Source: Zeugodacus cucurbitae (taxonomy: Eukaryota; Arthropoda; Insecta; Diptera; Tephritidae). From it: a DNA stretch of 64,000 nt. The notes below the pieces were generated by a model. The model was not told the origin of the DNA and did not search any database. It saw only the letters and a list, made by a program, of their open reading frames with translations. Both the position numbers and the translations under genes were made by a program. Each line of letters begins with the position of its first letter. Within the stretch, counting starts at the first letter, position 1. The stretch spans positions 52,247,732 through 52,311,731 of the forward strand of contig NC_071668.1 of assembly GCF_028554725.1 (NCBI RefSeq), given 5' to 3'. This document shows positions 11,114-23,810 of this stretch, in pieces.

Positions 11114-12494
11114 AAAATCACCAAATATTCATTCCCTTTTTTTTCATTTCCCTTTTTGTACTTATTCGCAAAAAGAGACAAAAATTCTTAATCCAACATT
11201 TGAATATTTGCCAAGCCCATTATTTTTTCTAAAATAAGAAAATGTCTTATATTGCTCCAAAAATATCACACTGTAGTTATGTATATTAATGTATGCATAT
11301 TCGAGATTGCAACACTGAGAATTTTTAAATTTTCTGCAATGCAACTAGAGGCCAAGTGCGTTGTCCACTTTATTTATAATTAAATGAGCCAATGAAGTAT
11401 TTGTGGCTCTTACGACGATAATGAAAAAATGTCTATAACAAGAGCAAAAAAATTAAATTAAAATATTTTCATACGAACTGCAAAAGACAGAAGTTGATTA
11501 AAATCTGAACTACGAAGAAAATGTATAATTCAATAGAAAAATATATATATTTTATAATTTTATTGAATTGAATGTAAAGCACATATTGACTGATATACAA
11601 ATTTAATCCGATATGCTTAAAGATGACAGTAGATTTGTAGATCTTGGAGAGAAATTTCCCAAACTCTGTGAGACAAAAATTAAAGAGGGAACATATTCCC
11701 TCTAAGGTCCACAAATAAGACATTTGAAGAAAAGAAAAATTCGCCGGGAAATTTTTTAAGAACGTTGTACAAAACATTTATAGGTAACCATAATTTGGAA
11801 AATCACAATACGAACTTAATAAATGAACTTGCAATGGAATTTGTATAAGGCTTTGAGTTGTAGTACATATATAACCGCCGGTATTCAATTTAGAACACAC
11901 CGTTGGAATCCCAAAAACACCATTGATCATAAATTAAACGCTCAACGGGAATGTTTTCTCCTTCTTTGGAGCAGGTTCACTGGGTCAAATCTCTTAACCT
12001 TTATAAGGTTTACTGATCAAATTTGACTCATTTTAACGAAAAAACACTTTTCTTCAAAACATTTTCGGTAGATATTTTATGATATTTATTTATATTAGAA
12101 ATCAAAAAGGTACTAATGATGTTGGGCTCATATATTTTCGAATTTTGTTGTTATAACTTTTTTCCTATAGAGTCTTCGGCGCAACTTTGACCAATTGCAA
12201 ACAAAGTATTATTTCGTTTTTTTTTTGACAGAATGTTTTTCCAAATAATCATACTGACGAATTTTCGGGTTTTTTGCAACAATATATTTATTTTCCGTTG
12301 TTGCTTTTCGTACTATTCCATCGGTTTACATCTACATCTAATACTTCAAGTGATAATGATAACGAAAAGATATGGAAGAGTGCCCATGGATTTAAAATTT
12401 TCAATTATACTATATAATGATTGGACTGGCATCGTCAACCCTAATGTAGATTGGTATAATACTAAAAGTACCGAAAGTCTTTGGCTCCTTTAAC
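11114..12494. other. Spacer, no gene seen
   Basis: AT-rich. Several frames of 60-100 codons occur on both strands but are Phe/Ile/Tyr-rich translations of A/T runs with no domain signature. Confidence 0.5.
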
Positions 12495-13853
12495 ATGTTT
12501 AGAGCAACCATGTTATTGAAAAGTTTCAAACTGATCTCAAGCGAAATAAGGTTTGTGAATAGATACACTCGAAGCCGACAAGCACCAATCGATCTGTTAG
12601 TGGTAATTAGAAGAAGATGCTTATTCCGACAATACATTCCATCAAAACTAGTAATATGTGTGTACTTCAGTGGTTCCACAGGGTAGTCATCTCGGTCGTA
12701 TTCTGTTCTTGTTGTTGTTCATCAATGATATACCTTCTGTAATTAAGTTTTCAGAAATTTTATTATATGCGGATGATGTAAAACTTTTTAAATCATATAC
12801 TTCTCATAACGAAAGACTGAGTTGCAATCGCATTTAAATAACTTAGTTACATGGTGACACAAAAATGATATGCCACTGAATCTTAAAAAATGTAAAACGA
12901 TGTGCTTTTCCCGTAGATCTGTTGATCCCTCTCCCTATGTAATAAATAACTTCAGTTTAGAGCAAGTTTTTAGCTTTGTTGATTTAGGAGTTACTATGGA
13001 CCCTAAACTAAATTTTAATTCTCATGTAAATTCAATTGTCTTAAAAGCTAAAGGTGCTCTTAGCTTTGTTAAACGTTGGTCTAAAGAATTTAGTGATCCG
13101 TATATTACTAAAATTCTTTTTACAACATTGGTAAGACCTATAATGGAGTATGGTTCTGTGGTATGGAATCCTAGCTATCAATCCCATTCTGATAAGCTTG
13201 AGTCCGTTCAAAAACAATGTTTACTTTTTCTTTAGGCCACTTACATTGGGATTCAAGATTGAATCTTCCCCCGTATACTAGTCGTTTACAACTTATAAAT
13301 CTTCCCACACTCACTAGTCGCAGAGAAATGCTAGGTATAATATTCCTAGTAAAACTTCTAAATGGTTTAGTTTGTAGTTTATTCCTTTTGTCTGATATTA
13401 AATTTAATGTCCCATTTCGTTCATCTAGACAGTTTAGACCATTACTTCTAAAAAATTCTAGAACAAATTTTGAATTAAACGAACCATTTCGCAGAATATG
13501 TCAGGATTTTAATTCTCATTCCAGCACATTTGATCCATTTGACTCAATATTTAGCATCAAAAAAACTATTTTGTCTTCTCTTAATAAGTTATATTCAGAA
13601 ATTTTTAACTTTTTGTGTTTATAAATTTTTAAATCTCAGCTGTTGAAATGTTTCTTTCTGTTGCTGGGCAGTTTGAGAACCGGACGCTTAAAAATCTCTC
13701 GGCAAATTCCGCTCGTATGCGGACTGCGGCCCACGCATCGGTTGGGCGGGAGGAGGGTAATCGTTTGGGTTTATTATTATTATTTATACCATATATGTAT
13801 ATGCCGAATATGTGAGTCAAATTGATTGTTATATTAATAAAATTAAATAAATA
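12495..13853 (+). pseudogene. jockey-like LINE reverse transcriptase fossil
   Basis: Frames shifted against each other encode the C-terminal half of a non-LTR reverse transcriptase. From 12,670 comes VVPQGSHLGRILFLLLFIND, then LLYADDVKLF with the catalytic YADD, then NLKKCKTMCFSRR, FSFVDLGVTMDPKLNFNSHV and PIMEYGSVVWNPSY, and after a frameshift near 13,235 a further about 110 residues ending at 13,624. The order and spacing are those of jockey-clade elements (family knowledge). A stop after CNRI (12,836) and the frameshift make it dead. A 3' tail with TTTATTATTATTATTTATA and AATAAA-like motifs runs to about 13,853, where Helentron-like 3' sequence begins. Confidence 0.75.
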
Positions 13854-13908
13854 AATTGCGAGAGTATAAAATGTTCGGTGACACCGGAACTTAGCACTTC
13901 CTTACTTG
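13854..13908 (+). mobile_element. 3' terminus of a Helentron-like element
   Basis: It shows the subterminal repeat TTGCGAGAGTATAA, the stem-loop TTCGGTGACACCGGAA and the terminal CTTCCTTACTTG, the same 3' end as the complete copies. The rest of the element is absent. The jockey-like LINE ends exactly here, so the LINE probably inserted into, or replaced, the element. Confidence 0.7.
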
Positions 13909-15664
13909 TTATATGTACCATAAATTTACTGCCTGGGTCAAATTTGACACGAAGGACTTTAACATCTATAATTTTAAAGACCATATGAAGGTTAAATGTT
14001 CATTGGTGTTTGGTTTGTACAAGTGAATCCATGTTCGTCCACAATCACGACTCGACGCAGACACCTTCGCTTCTACACACGGTTACTACGAGATTAATTC
14101 GTTTGTGATTTAGGTAATAAATTTCTCTTGTGAATCGCGCTCATAGTTCGATTATTTAAGTATATTATAATTAACGCTTAATAAAATACCTTACGTTTTA
14201 ACATAATTTTTAAAGCGCCAAAAAAAACATATATGAAATCTGTCTCTTGCCGACTATTTATGTAGGTGTCTTGCCATAACCTCCAGACCTCCAGTCTACC
14301 TGTAATTGCAAATTCAAGCCCAGATCATTATACAATTTGATAAAATATCTTACTAATGAAAAACATCTTAAAATCTGTGCAAAACTCGGTTCCTCAAGCA
14401 CGTTTCCTTTCCTTATTGGTCTGCACATATACTCGTAGTGCATAGTGCATTCTCAAACCAAGAAATTATATACTATCAATACCACAATTTCATAGAAATT
14501 AATGCATTCATCGAAATAAGTACTGTTCGTGTGTGTGTTTGTATACGCAACTTGTAACATTTGAAGGCACCCGTGTAAAAATAGTAACACCTTCATTATT
14601 CTAACACAAAGGAGCGCCATATGAATGAACCATCATAAGTGCATTCAGGCATACTTTCGGTCGTAATTGCTGGTTTCGTCTTCGTTCACCTTTTTTTCGT
14701 ACAAACCAACACACAAGCATATGTACTTAATTTAACTACACACCTTAGTAACTTATTTGCATATTTCATTGGTGTATATATGAATGTATAGTGATAGTCC
14801 GTATGTAGGTGTGCTTGTATATACATATGTTTGTATCTGAGCACAATACACTCATGGCATGGCAGCTGCTTTGAAATAATATGCTTTGCACTAATTTGCA
14901 CTTTCTTCAATGGTGAAAACATTTCATTTACAACAAAACTCAATGATGATGATAAGCTCAAGGCTACATTTACACCAGAGTCTTATGCATTGCACACCTG
15001 TTCGCACTGCCAGCAACAATGCCAACAAGCATATGCCAACATATACAATATATAATACTTATACAAAAATATATATATTCACAAAACCCACTCGCGCCAC
15101 AAGTAGCGGTTATTTATTGCGAACCCTTGGTTTTAGCTAACGTCTATATGCATGTGTGTGTATATGCCTGAGCGTATGTTTGTATGTGTGTATGCATTGA
15201 TATGTGTAGGCAATATTTCAAATGTACTTATATCCCTAGCCGCAGTCGTCCAAACCAAGTCATCCGTTTATTGCATTGAGTGCAGTCATGACGCAATCGT
15301 AACGGTAATGGTTACAAAGTGCATTACATTCCACCGCACAGTACCCCCTGCACATACCTACACACCTATATCAAGCAAATCAACAAAAGTCCATCAAGTT
15401 TCTTTTTCTTTACACCTGCTCGCACAGGTTTTGCGGGTCATACAAACAAAACACACTCTGCACTGCATAGACAGACGTGAGAGTAGAAAAGACACGGTTT
15501 GTTTTTGTACCCAGCGGAAAATGTGACAGTGATCGATTCTTATTTGGTTAGAGTGTAAGTTATAAGACACCTACGATTAACGTTTAAATATAATTTAGAT
15601 TGATATAGAAATACGAGTTATACGAGTATCTCCTTTAGAGGCATTGACGAATAAATAGAGGCAC
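13909..15664. other. Spacer with microsatellites, no gene seen
   Basis: TATGTATG, (GT)n and CATATG-rich DNA. Frames at 14,686-15,526 on both strands are His/Tyr/Cys/Thr-rich microsatellite translations. Confidence 0.5.
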
Positions 15665-16440
15665 CTACAAGTTTATACATTATTTTAATAAGTTGTCTGA
15701 TTGCAGAAATTAGCTCGAATTTGTGCAGAACTAAATGGAGAACCATTTATGTTTCATCCGCTGAGTCCATTTTTTCGATGAGTGGTTCGAGCATTTCGAC
15801 TGGTAACTGGCGAATGACACGCGTGATGTTTTGCTACAAGGCCTGAATCGAAGCGGAATTGTCCGCATAGACTTTAGACTTTACATATCCTAACAGGAAA
15901 ATGTCTAACGGTGTTATATCACACGAACTTCTTGGCCAATCGACCGGCCCAAAACGTGAAATTATCTGCGCACCGAAGTATTCTCTCAATGAGTCCATTG
16001 ATGGATGCGATGTGTGGGAAATGGCACCGTTTTGTTGAAACAAAATGTCGCCGTGGTCACGACCTTCAATTTTAGGTATAGTCAGTTTTTAGCGGGATTA
16101 AGGTCGATTTTGACGGACCAAACCAAATCGTTGTTTTTTCTGTCCGAGTTACTGCGAACGGCTCCTAATCGACTCTCCACGGTCTTCGTATACACCCTCA
16201 ACTACGGCTGCTATATTTTCTTCAAAATATATATTTCTAATAAATTCCGTCGAATATTATCCAATAATGAATGCTGAGTTTGAGATAGGTACCCTCAGTA
16301 GGCCGATTATGTTGACGATAACTTGATGGTAGCGCGCGAAACACATTCTTTACAGAACTTGATGATGAAATGCCAAACAATACTGAACAAAAATAACATG
16401 ACAACTCACGTTATATGTCAAAAAAGGCTTTTTGACCAAA
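15665..16440 (-). pseudogene. Tc1/mariner-superfamily transposase fossil
   Basis: On the minus strand a frame ending near 15,834 encodes MFQQNGAISHTSHPSMDSL, then ISRFGPVDWPRSSCDITPLD and FLLGYVKSKVYADNSAS. This is the second/third catalytic region of a DDE_3-type (IS630/Tc1/mariner) transposase; the second catalytic Asp (FQQD) is replaced by Asn. Further upstream (16,060-16,260), broken frames give NIAAVVEGVYEDRGESIRSRSQ-like residues, the helix-turn-helix half. A relative lies at 33,188-33,840. Stops and the missing middle make it dead. Confidence 0.65.
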
Positions 16441-17416
16441 GTTTTTAAACGTACACATAGTTTTTTTTAATAATTAAATTAATTTAAACTACTACTTCTA
16501 GTGTAGATATCGGAATCCTGTACTGAGCTTTAAATCCTAAGTATTAAACAGTACAGATTCCAATAAGAAGAATTTACTGTTTGTTCAAGTTAGAACAAAT
16601 ACAAAAGTAATATCGAGGGATCAGCATATATAATTATTTTCATCTTTCAACAAGACCATTTTTAGGTCAACATGAAGATATATAATCAGCTGAATAGACA
16701 TTAAGCTAATCACTATATTTGCAGAAGTTTCAGTAAATTTGTCTACCAACATCTGAAGTTATACGAATTGACGAATTATTGTTGCTGGGTTCTGTTGCAG
16801 GATTACCACATACATACATACGAACAAATGAATGTATATATTTCCACATATGGTTCATGGTATTGTGCACGCCATCATCATTCGTCGTAAATCTGTTTGC
16901 CAATTACTTGTGAGGTAACGGTGCAATTATTGCAACTAGGATACCTTTATCATTTTGATCTGTTAATTCGTATATGCCAAAAGTCGGTCGGAGCATTGAA
17001 GGTCTAAGTTGCAAGTTTTTTTGGTATACAGTTAGTTTAAGTATCGAAAATATGCTTTCATTCTTCGTTCGTTAATTGTTTGTGGTAACAATGAGCGTAA
17101 AACTGAACTAAATTTTAATTACAAATCACAGCTTGTGCAGTTTTTCGAAATAGAGACAAGGCAAAGGTGTAACGAGTGTTCGAGTCTAATGCTTTCAGAA
17201 AATATGTAGTTATTCTCAATATACTTCCTTAGAACTCAGACTCTCCAAAGTTATGCAATGAAATCCGTCTCAAGCTCTGGAGTGAGATAGTAAATATTTT
17301 TCCGGAAAGAACGTACGAACGTCTATGATAAAGTAAATTAGAGAAGGTACTGGATCCATTTTATCCATTTTTGACACCAACATTTCATTGAAGTAACCTA
17401 AAAATAGGTTAATATT
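16441..17416. other. Spacer, no gene seen
   Basis: AT-rich DNA with CATACATACATA microsatellite near 16,810. No coding or repeat structure recognised. Confidence 0.5.
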
Positions 17417-19983
17417 TATACTCTTGCAAAATGTTGCACAGAGAATATAATAGTTTTGTTCATTTAACGGTTGCTTGTCACGTAAAACTAGAAGAGATAT
17501 GTGGTTATATATATCAAAATGGTGAGGTAAACTCACGAGTAGAGTTGATATCCGTCTGTCTGTCCGACCAGCGAAAACTTAAGAAACAATTTAGATAGCT
17601 TGATGAAACTTGGTACACATATTTCTTGGCACCATGTAAGGAGATTTGGTATTCACTATCGTTAATTCACTATCGAATAACTTCAGAAACCCCTAATTGT
17701 ACAGAAGAAATAGCAGAAAGAGCTGCACTGCGATTTTTATTCAAATGGAAAATGGACGTGTCGGGTTCCACTTAACGGTAAAGAATCATATCTCCAGAAT
17801 TACTCGAACAATTTCAAGAAAATTTGGAACAAAATATTCGCTTGAAATTCTAATATTACGGATGGAAAATAGGTGAAATCGGTTAACAATCACGCCAATC
17901 GGACCTTAACTTTTCAAGGCCCCAGATATCGTACATGTGTGAAATCGCTTCATGAATTACCCCAGACCTCTTACATAACATATAACATTTTTCGTTATTA
18001 TAATGAACTTTAGGTCGACAATTGTGCGTATGTATGTATGTGATTGGCGTTGCAACCGTTTAGCCGGTTATAGCCGAATCGACGATAGTGCGCCACCTCT
18101 CTCTCTCCTTCGCAGTTCGGCGCCAGTTGGAGATCCCAAGTGTAACCAGGTCGCTCTCCACCTGGTCCCTCCAACGGAGTGGAGGCCTTCCCCTTCCTCG
18201 GCTTCCTCCGGCGGGTACTGCATCGAACACTTTCAGGGCTGGAGTGTTTTCGTCCATTCGGACAACATGACCTAGCCAGCGTAGCCGCTGTCTTTTTATT
18301 CGCTGAACTATGTCAATGTCGTCGTATAACTCGTACAGCTCATCGTTCCATCGTCTGCGGTATTCGCCGTTGCCAATGTTCTGAGGACCATAAATCTTGC
18401 GCAAAATTTTCCTCTCGAAAACTCATAGTGTCGTCTCATCTGATGTTGACATCGTCCAAGCTTCTGCACCGTAAAGCAGGACGGGAATGATAAGCGACTT
18501 GTAGAGCTTGATTTTGGTTCGTCGAGAGAGGACTTTACTGTTCAATTGCCTACTCAGTCCAAAGTAGCACCTGTTGGCAAGAGTTATTCTGCGCTGGATT
18601 TCGAGGCTGACATTGTTCGTGTTGTTGATGCTGGTTCCCAGGTATACGAAATTATCTACGACCTCGAAGTTATGACTGTCAACAGTGACGTGGGAGCCAA
18701 GACGCGAATGCGCCGACTGTTTGCTTGATGACAGGAGATATTTCGTCTTGTCCTCATTCACCTCCAGACCCATTCGGTTCGCCTCCTTATCCATGCGGGA
18801 AAAAGCAGAACAAACGGTGCGGTTGTTGCTTCCGATGATACCAATATCATCGGCGTACGCCAGGAGCTGTACACTCTTGTAGAAGATTGTACCCTCTCTG
18901 TTTAGCTCCGCAGCTCTTATAATTTTTTCCAGCATCAGGTTAAAGAAGTCGCACGATAGTGAGTCACCTTTTTTGAAACCTCGTTTGGTATCGAACGGCT
19001 CGGAGAGGTCCTTCCCAATCATGACGGAGCTTTTGGTGTTGCTCAACGTCAATTTACACAGCCGTATTAGTTTTGCGGGGATACCAAATTCAGACATCGC
19101 GCCGTAAAGGCAGCTCCTTTTCGTGCTGTCGAAAGCAGCTTTCGACAAAAAGGTGGCGTGTGTCGATCCTCTTTTCACGGGACTTCTCCAAGATTTGGCA
19201 CATGGTGAATATGTGGTCAGTTGTTGATTTTCCAGGTCTAAAGCCACACTGATAAGGTCCAATCAGTTTGTTGACGGTGGGCTTTAGTCTTTCACACAGT
19301 ACGCTCGATAGAACCTTGTATGCGATATTTAGGAGGCTGATCCCACGGTAATTGGCGCAGATTGTGGGATCTCCCTTTTTATGGATTGGACAGAGCACAC
19401 TGAAATTCGAATCGTCAGGCATGCTTTCTTCCGACCATTTTCTGCAAAGAAGCTGATGCATGCACCTTATCAGTTCTTCACCGCCGTATTTGAATAGCTC
19501 TGCCGGTAATATATCGGCCCCCGCTGCTTTGTTGTTCTTCAAGCGGGTAATTGCTATTCGGATTTCTTCATGGTCGGGTAATGGAACATCTGTTCCATCG
19601 TCATCGATTGTGGGATCGGGTTCGCCATCTCCTGGTGTTGTACTCTCACTGCCATTCAGCAGGTCGGAGAAGTGTTCCCTCCACAATCCCAGTATGCCCT
19701 GGACATCGGTTACCAGATTACCACCTTGGTCTCTACATGAGGATGCTCCGGTCTTGAAACCTTCGTTAAGTCGCTTCATTTTTTCATAAAATTTTCGAGC
19801 ATTACCTCTGTCTGCCAGTTTCTCAAGCTCTTCGTACTCACGCATTTCGGCCTCTTTCTTTTTGTGTCTGCAGATGCGTCTCGCTTCCCTCTTCAGCTCT
19901 GCGTAATCTTAATAAAATCACGAAAATAAATTGGGTGAGTATAAAATGTTCGGTTACACCCGAATTAAATCCTTTTTTAATTG
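17417..19983 (+). mobile_element. Helentron-like element split by a LINE insertion
   Basis: The 5' part (17,417-about 18,021) begins TATACTCTTGCAA, has the hairpin partner, and carries the CGTCTGTCTGTCCG tract and GATGAAACTTGGTACACAT also found in other copies. The 3' part (about 19,908-19,983) has GAGTATAAAATGTTCGG, the stem-loop TTCGGTTACACCCGAA and a decayed terminus. A minus-strand LINE lies between. The two halves together are about 680 bp, the length of the uninterrupted short copy at 10,431. Confidence 0.65.
18022..19907 (-). pseudogene. RTE-like LINE, 5'-truncated, nearly complete reverse transcriptase
   Basis: The minus strand encodes most of a non-LTR reverse transcriptase. Frame one (19,845 down to 19,090) has LKNNKAAGADILPAELFKYG, CPIHKKGDPTICANYRGISL and YQCGFRPGKSTTDH. 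After a frameshift near 19,190-19,260, frame two continues with GFKKGDSLSCDFFNLMLEKI, LLAYADDIGIIG (catalytic YADD intact), LEVNEDKTKYLL, VYLGTSIN, ITLANRCYFGLSRQL and VLLYGAEAWT. A further shift leads to RKILRKIYGPQ, RRRWNDELYELYDDID and LRWLGHVVRMDENTP, ending about 18,058. The 3' end carries a short CATACATACATA tail. The endonuclease domain is missing (5' truncation). RTE-type assignment rests on the ORF layout and tail and is inference. Confidence 0.8.
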
Positions 19984-21540
19984 TTTCTATAAAAAGTTAA
20001 CTAAAAGCCAAAAGCCACATATTAATCATCTGGAGGCTTGGACAATTATACAGTTGTCTCATAGCTAAGCTCTATCAGGGAAGTTTAGACAATAGCATTT
20101 GTACAATAGCAAATTGACCAAATTTAAATATTCGAAAATCAAACTATTATATCTAACAACAACATCGATTTTCGAAAGTTTTCCAGCGCATTGTATTAAA
20201 ACCTTATTTTGTATTTCCGCAAGTCCAAATCAATGGGGTTTCTGTGAAAATCGGATCCACTCAGCCCGAACGGACCGGCACTTCTATGCCATGAGCAACC
20301 TCCTACACCTTTGTTCTCCTATCAAAACAAAACAAAATACTCATATATCACTTCATGAAATCGAATTAGGAAATAATAAGCGTATCTTCTAGACAATAAA
20401 TCTCCTCTTGAATAAATCAAGGTATTTAAAATATTCAATATCTAAAAATACTTTCTAACAAAAATAAGAATATAAAAGTATATTTAATATGGAAGAACTG
20501 AAAGAATACTGCCTTAAGCCACTGCGACTCCATTCAAATCAAACACATATATATTTAATACATACTCGTATGTATATAGTCGATATGTAAATAGCGCACA
20601 TATATGTACGTGTAAGCGCGTTTATATTTTATCATATAATGGATTAGATTTCCTTGAGTGAATGCAGTACTTAGCCAACCTTGAATCCTTTGGCGAACCA
20701 TTCATGCAAATAAACCGAGACCAAAGACAAATTCATAAAGCAGAGGAGAGGCGCAGTGCAGTGCCAGCAAGGAAATGAAATAAGGCGCATTTATACAAAT
20801 AAGTAGTCAACGAGCATACTCGTACTGCACATTGAATATGTGGCATGCAACACAATATACACCACGTACATACATATGTGGCATATTGTATAATGTTCAA
20901 CGCTGATAGCTATTACTTAACACTTTTCGTATCATTTTGCATTTCTGCAAGCAAGCAAATAAATATGAAAATGATTTGAGGGCAACGGAGGAGAATTGTT
21001 CACTTGCTTTTATGTGTAAGCGTTTGTGTGCGTGTGGGCACATAATCGATGCATGCGAGTCGATGTGTAGGAGAATGGCAAAATAATATGGTGGACTTAG
21101 TTACTCCACAATGAGAATACTTTTACGAGTATACCCAACCCAACTACTATAGACTCTTAAATATGCCAAGATATGTATGTTTCTAAAAAAAATATTCTAA
21201 AATTTAAACATTCTTGGGGGTTTGAGAGTGGATGCGTATTACAAAGTTCTACTGGTCCAAGATGAGTACGTCGTATTTCAAGTTTAAGAAGTTTTATAGT
21301 AGTTGTGCTAAGTCTAAACTCTTGCCGATTATAGAAGTTGTCTGAAAAGCGATATAGAATGATCTCTGAACTTTCTTCTCGATAAATCATTCTATTTCAA
21401 TATGAAGTTATCTTGCTTTCACTCTTAAATCATCCAAAGAAATTATTTTATATAAAAATAAATCACATTATTATATTTTTTTCGTAAAAAAGAGATAATT
21501 AAAAAGTTTATCTCGAGAATTAATGCTTACAGAATTATGA
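19984..21540. other. Spacer, no gene seen
   Basis: AT-rich with CATATATG-type microsatellite around 20,540-20,620 and 20,830-20,880. No domain-like frame recognised. Confidence 0.5.
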
Positions 21541-21870
21541 TCCAAACAACCCACCATGACGTATGAGTAACATTAGTAAGCAATAGAAATTGACAAAATT
21601 GTTTGATGAACAAGAGATTTTAAAATTCATAATTGTTTGAAAATTTAACATTTCAATGTTGTTATAACCACTTTCTATTACACATATTTAATAAAAGCCG
21701 ACATTTATTTATTATTCATCTGTTCGACATGCCGTATGAGTAACAAAAGCGAATAATAAAAAATATTTTTTGTTGAATTAGCTTTGTTAAATACAATCAA
21801 TTTATACATATTTAAAATTATATTATTTATTATTACTAGCTGGTCGTATGAGTGGATAATTTCTAATTAA
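21541..21870 (+). repeat. CGTATGAGTAAC module 1
   Basis: The words GACGTATGAGTAACATTAG (21,558), GCCGTATGAGTAACA (21,730) and GTCGTATGAGTGG (21,844) are spaced about 170 and 115 bp apart. AT-rich sequence between them shares AAATTGTTTGATGAACAA and GCGAATAATAAA words with the other modules. No coding sequence. Confidence 0.6.
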
Positions 21871-22850
21871 CTGTTTTTTTTTAATTTATTACAGCTTTTG
21901 ACCTATTAATAAGCAGCCTTATTGTAAACTTCACATGAAAGAAAAGTTATCATAAATTTCGTGTGAATGAAAACTTATATTCACAAATATATTTATTTTG
22001 ATTTTTTGATCATTCGTATTGGGTCTACAAATGAAGTTTCCGTTTATGAAGCCAATTGTGCGACTGTTTTAGTGGTACATTTGGTACAATAAGTTGAACG
22101 GACGCACGTTGGGTAGCAACTTGACAGTCTTGTACTTCAGAAATCAGACCCCGAGATATTCAAGAAATCATGTTTCGCTTCCAAAATGCATGCATTTTAT
22201 CCTTATTTTCTTAGTGAAAGATCTTTACTATATCAGGATTTCCCTGTTTTGTTAATAGACCTTGAGTTATGTTTTATGGCTGTTCCATAAGGAAGTGTTT
22301 GGATGTTCCTCCCTCAACGAAATTTGCACTTCTATTAATTTTGGAAGCAATAAAAGTAAGTGGAAAGAGGGTCTAGTAGAAGAAGAACAGATAATCTATA
22401 CTACTCTACTGACCAACTGACAACAAATAATTCTTGCAATTTACAAAAAGTTTCAATATCTGTGAAAATTAGTTTAGACCAGCGAATTGAAATTAGTTCT
22501 GTATTTTCTAATCTAATCTATAAGACCCGTCACTAGCAAAAGAAGGTATATGACGTTTTTATGACGATGCGTCTGGATTTGGTAATTGGAAATAAATGGA
22601 TATTTAGAATAACATGGAGTATAACTTTCAGCTTCTTACACTTTAATCTGCTTCGTACATTGATACACGATTTTATATAATACTGTGTGATAGAACTGCT
22701 GACATGCGATGGTACTAAGAAGTGAAATAATTGGAATCGGAAGTTAATGCTGGATCAAATTAAATTACTTATAGTTAATGTAGCAAAATAAAAGGAATAT
22801 TCAGCAGACCGTAGCTTGAATAAATTTGAAATTAATACGAATCATATCAA

Positions 22851-23075
22851 AATGTTACTCATACGACATGTACTACTTATATGTCCTGACGTATACGTAA
22901 TATTAGTAACTGATACAAATTAATAAAATTGTTTAGTGAACAAACTAATAGAAACTTTATAACCAAAATACTGTTATGAGATCCTTTTATTATTATTATT
23001 CATGGCCAATGCTAATTCAATGGTATTCAGATTAGGTCACCATGTTGTATGAGTAACATTAGCGAATAAAAAAAT
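22851..23075 (+). repeat. CGTATGAGTAAC module 2, with an inverted partner
   Basis: It begins with an inverted copy, ATGTTACTCATACGACATG (22,854), directly followed by a decayed direct copy GACGTATACGTAATATTAG (22,888) and AAATTGTTTAGTGAACAAA. The second unit TTGTATGAGTAACATTAGCG lies about 155 bp on at 23,045. The order matches module 1. Confidence 0.55.
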
Positions 23076-23189
23076 TGTCAATGTGGTATTTTTCATTATC
23101 AATTCAAAATAATTGTTTTTATTTTCAAATATTTCTTTACGGTGGCTTTTATTTTATTGTAATAATTATTATATTAAAATTTATTCAAT

Positions 23190-23548
23190 ACATACATATA
23201 CATTTACAGCGCACGCTCGAAAACGTGAACTAATTAAAACCAGAGCAGTTCATATTTGCGAAATGATCAAATTTAAAATTTTACTAACGGGGCTGAATTT
23301 TAAACGATATCGTATGGAGGCGAACAAAAAATATGATATTACACTTATGGATTGCATAAATCATCTAACAAAACGTATGTACATAAAACTTTATGCGAAG
23401 TAAATAAATAAAACTGTATATTTGTAAATCTATATTTTACAGCTTTTTAAAAAATTGTATGTTTTAATGAAATTTCTATAACTCGAAGTCTCTCTAACTC
23501 GAAGTTTTTTTGTGTATTATGGTGACTTGAGTTAGAGAAGTACCATTG
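23190..23548 (+). pseudogene. pogo-like transposon 3' end, possible transposase C terminus
   Basis: A frame ending at 23,403 contains YDITLMDCINHLTKR after a basic stretch, resembling the C-terminal helix of pogo/Tigger transposases (weak). Downstream TTTCTATAACTCGAAGTCTC and TCTAACTCGAAG repeats lead to an end GAGTTAGAGAAGTACCATTG followed by TA (23,549-23,550). The same downstream sequence occurs inverted at 30,493-30,725, confirming a dispersed element. Confidence 0.45.
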
Positions 23549-23810
23549 TATATGTTAACATATTTAAAATCACATTCGCATACGGATAAACCAACGATAA
23601 AGGACTTTCTCCATTTTGAACAGGGTTTTTCTTTTTTCAGTACCGTGTACGAGTTTTAAAATCCTTTGTCTTTTCGTTTTAATCCTACAAGTTGTGGATT
23701 TAGTAACAGTATATTTCTTCACTAAGAACCTCGAACTAGATACTTTTTATACGAACTATATGTTATTACAAAATATTCACATATTTCCATATTTTTTATA
23801 ACTATTTATA

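Noticed and set aside
14686..15526. Several 70-124-codon frames
   Set aside because: Products of GTATGT/CATATG repeats; composition biased and no splice-linked partner.
18423..19789. Plus-strand frames over the LINE
   Set aside because: Shadows of the minus-strand reverse transcriptase.
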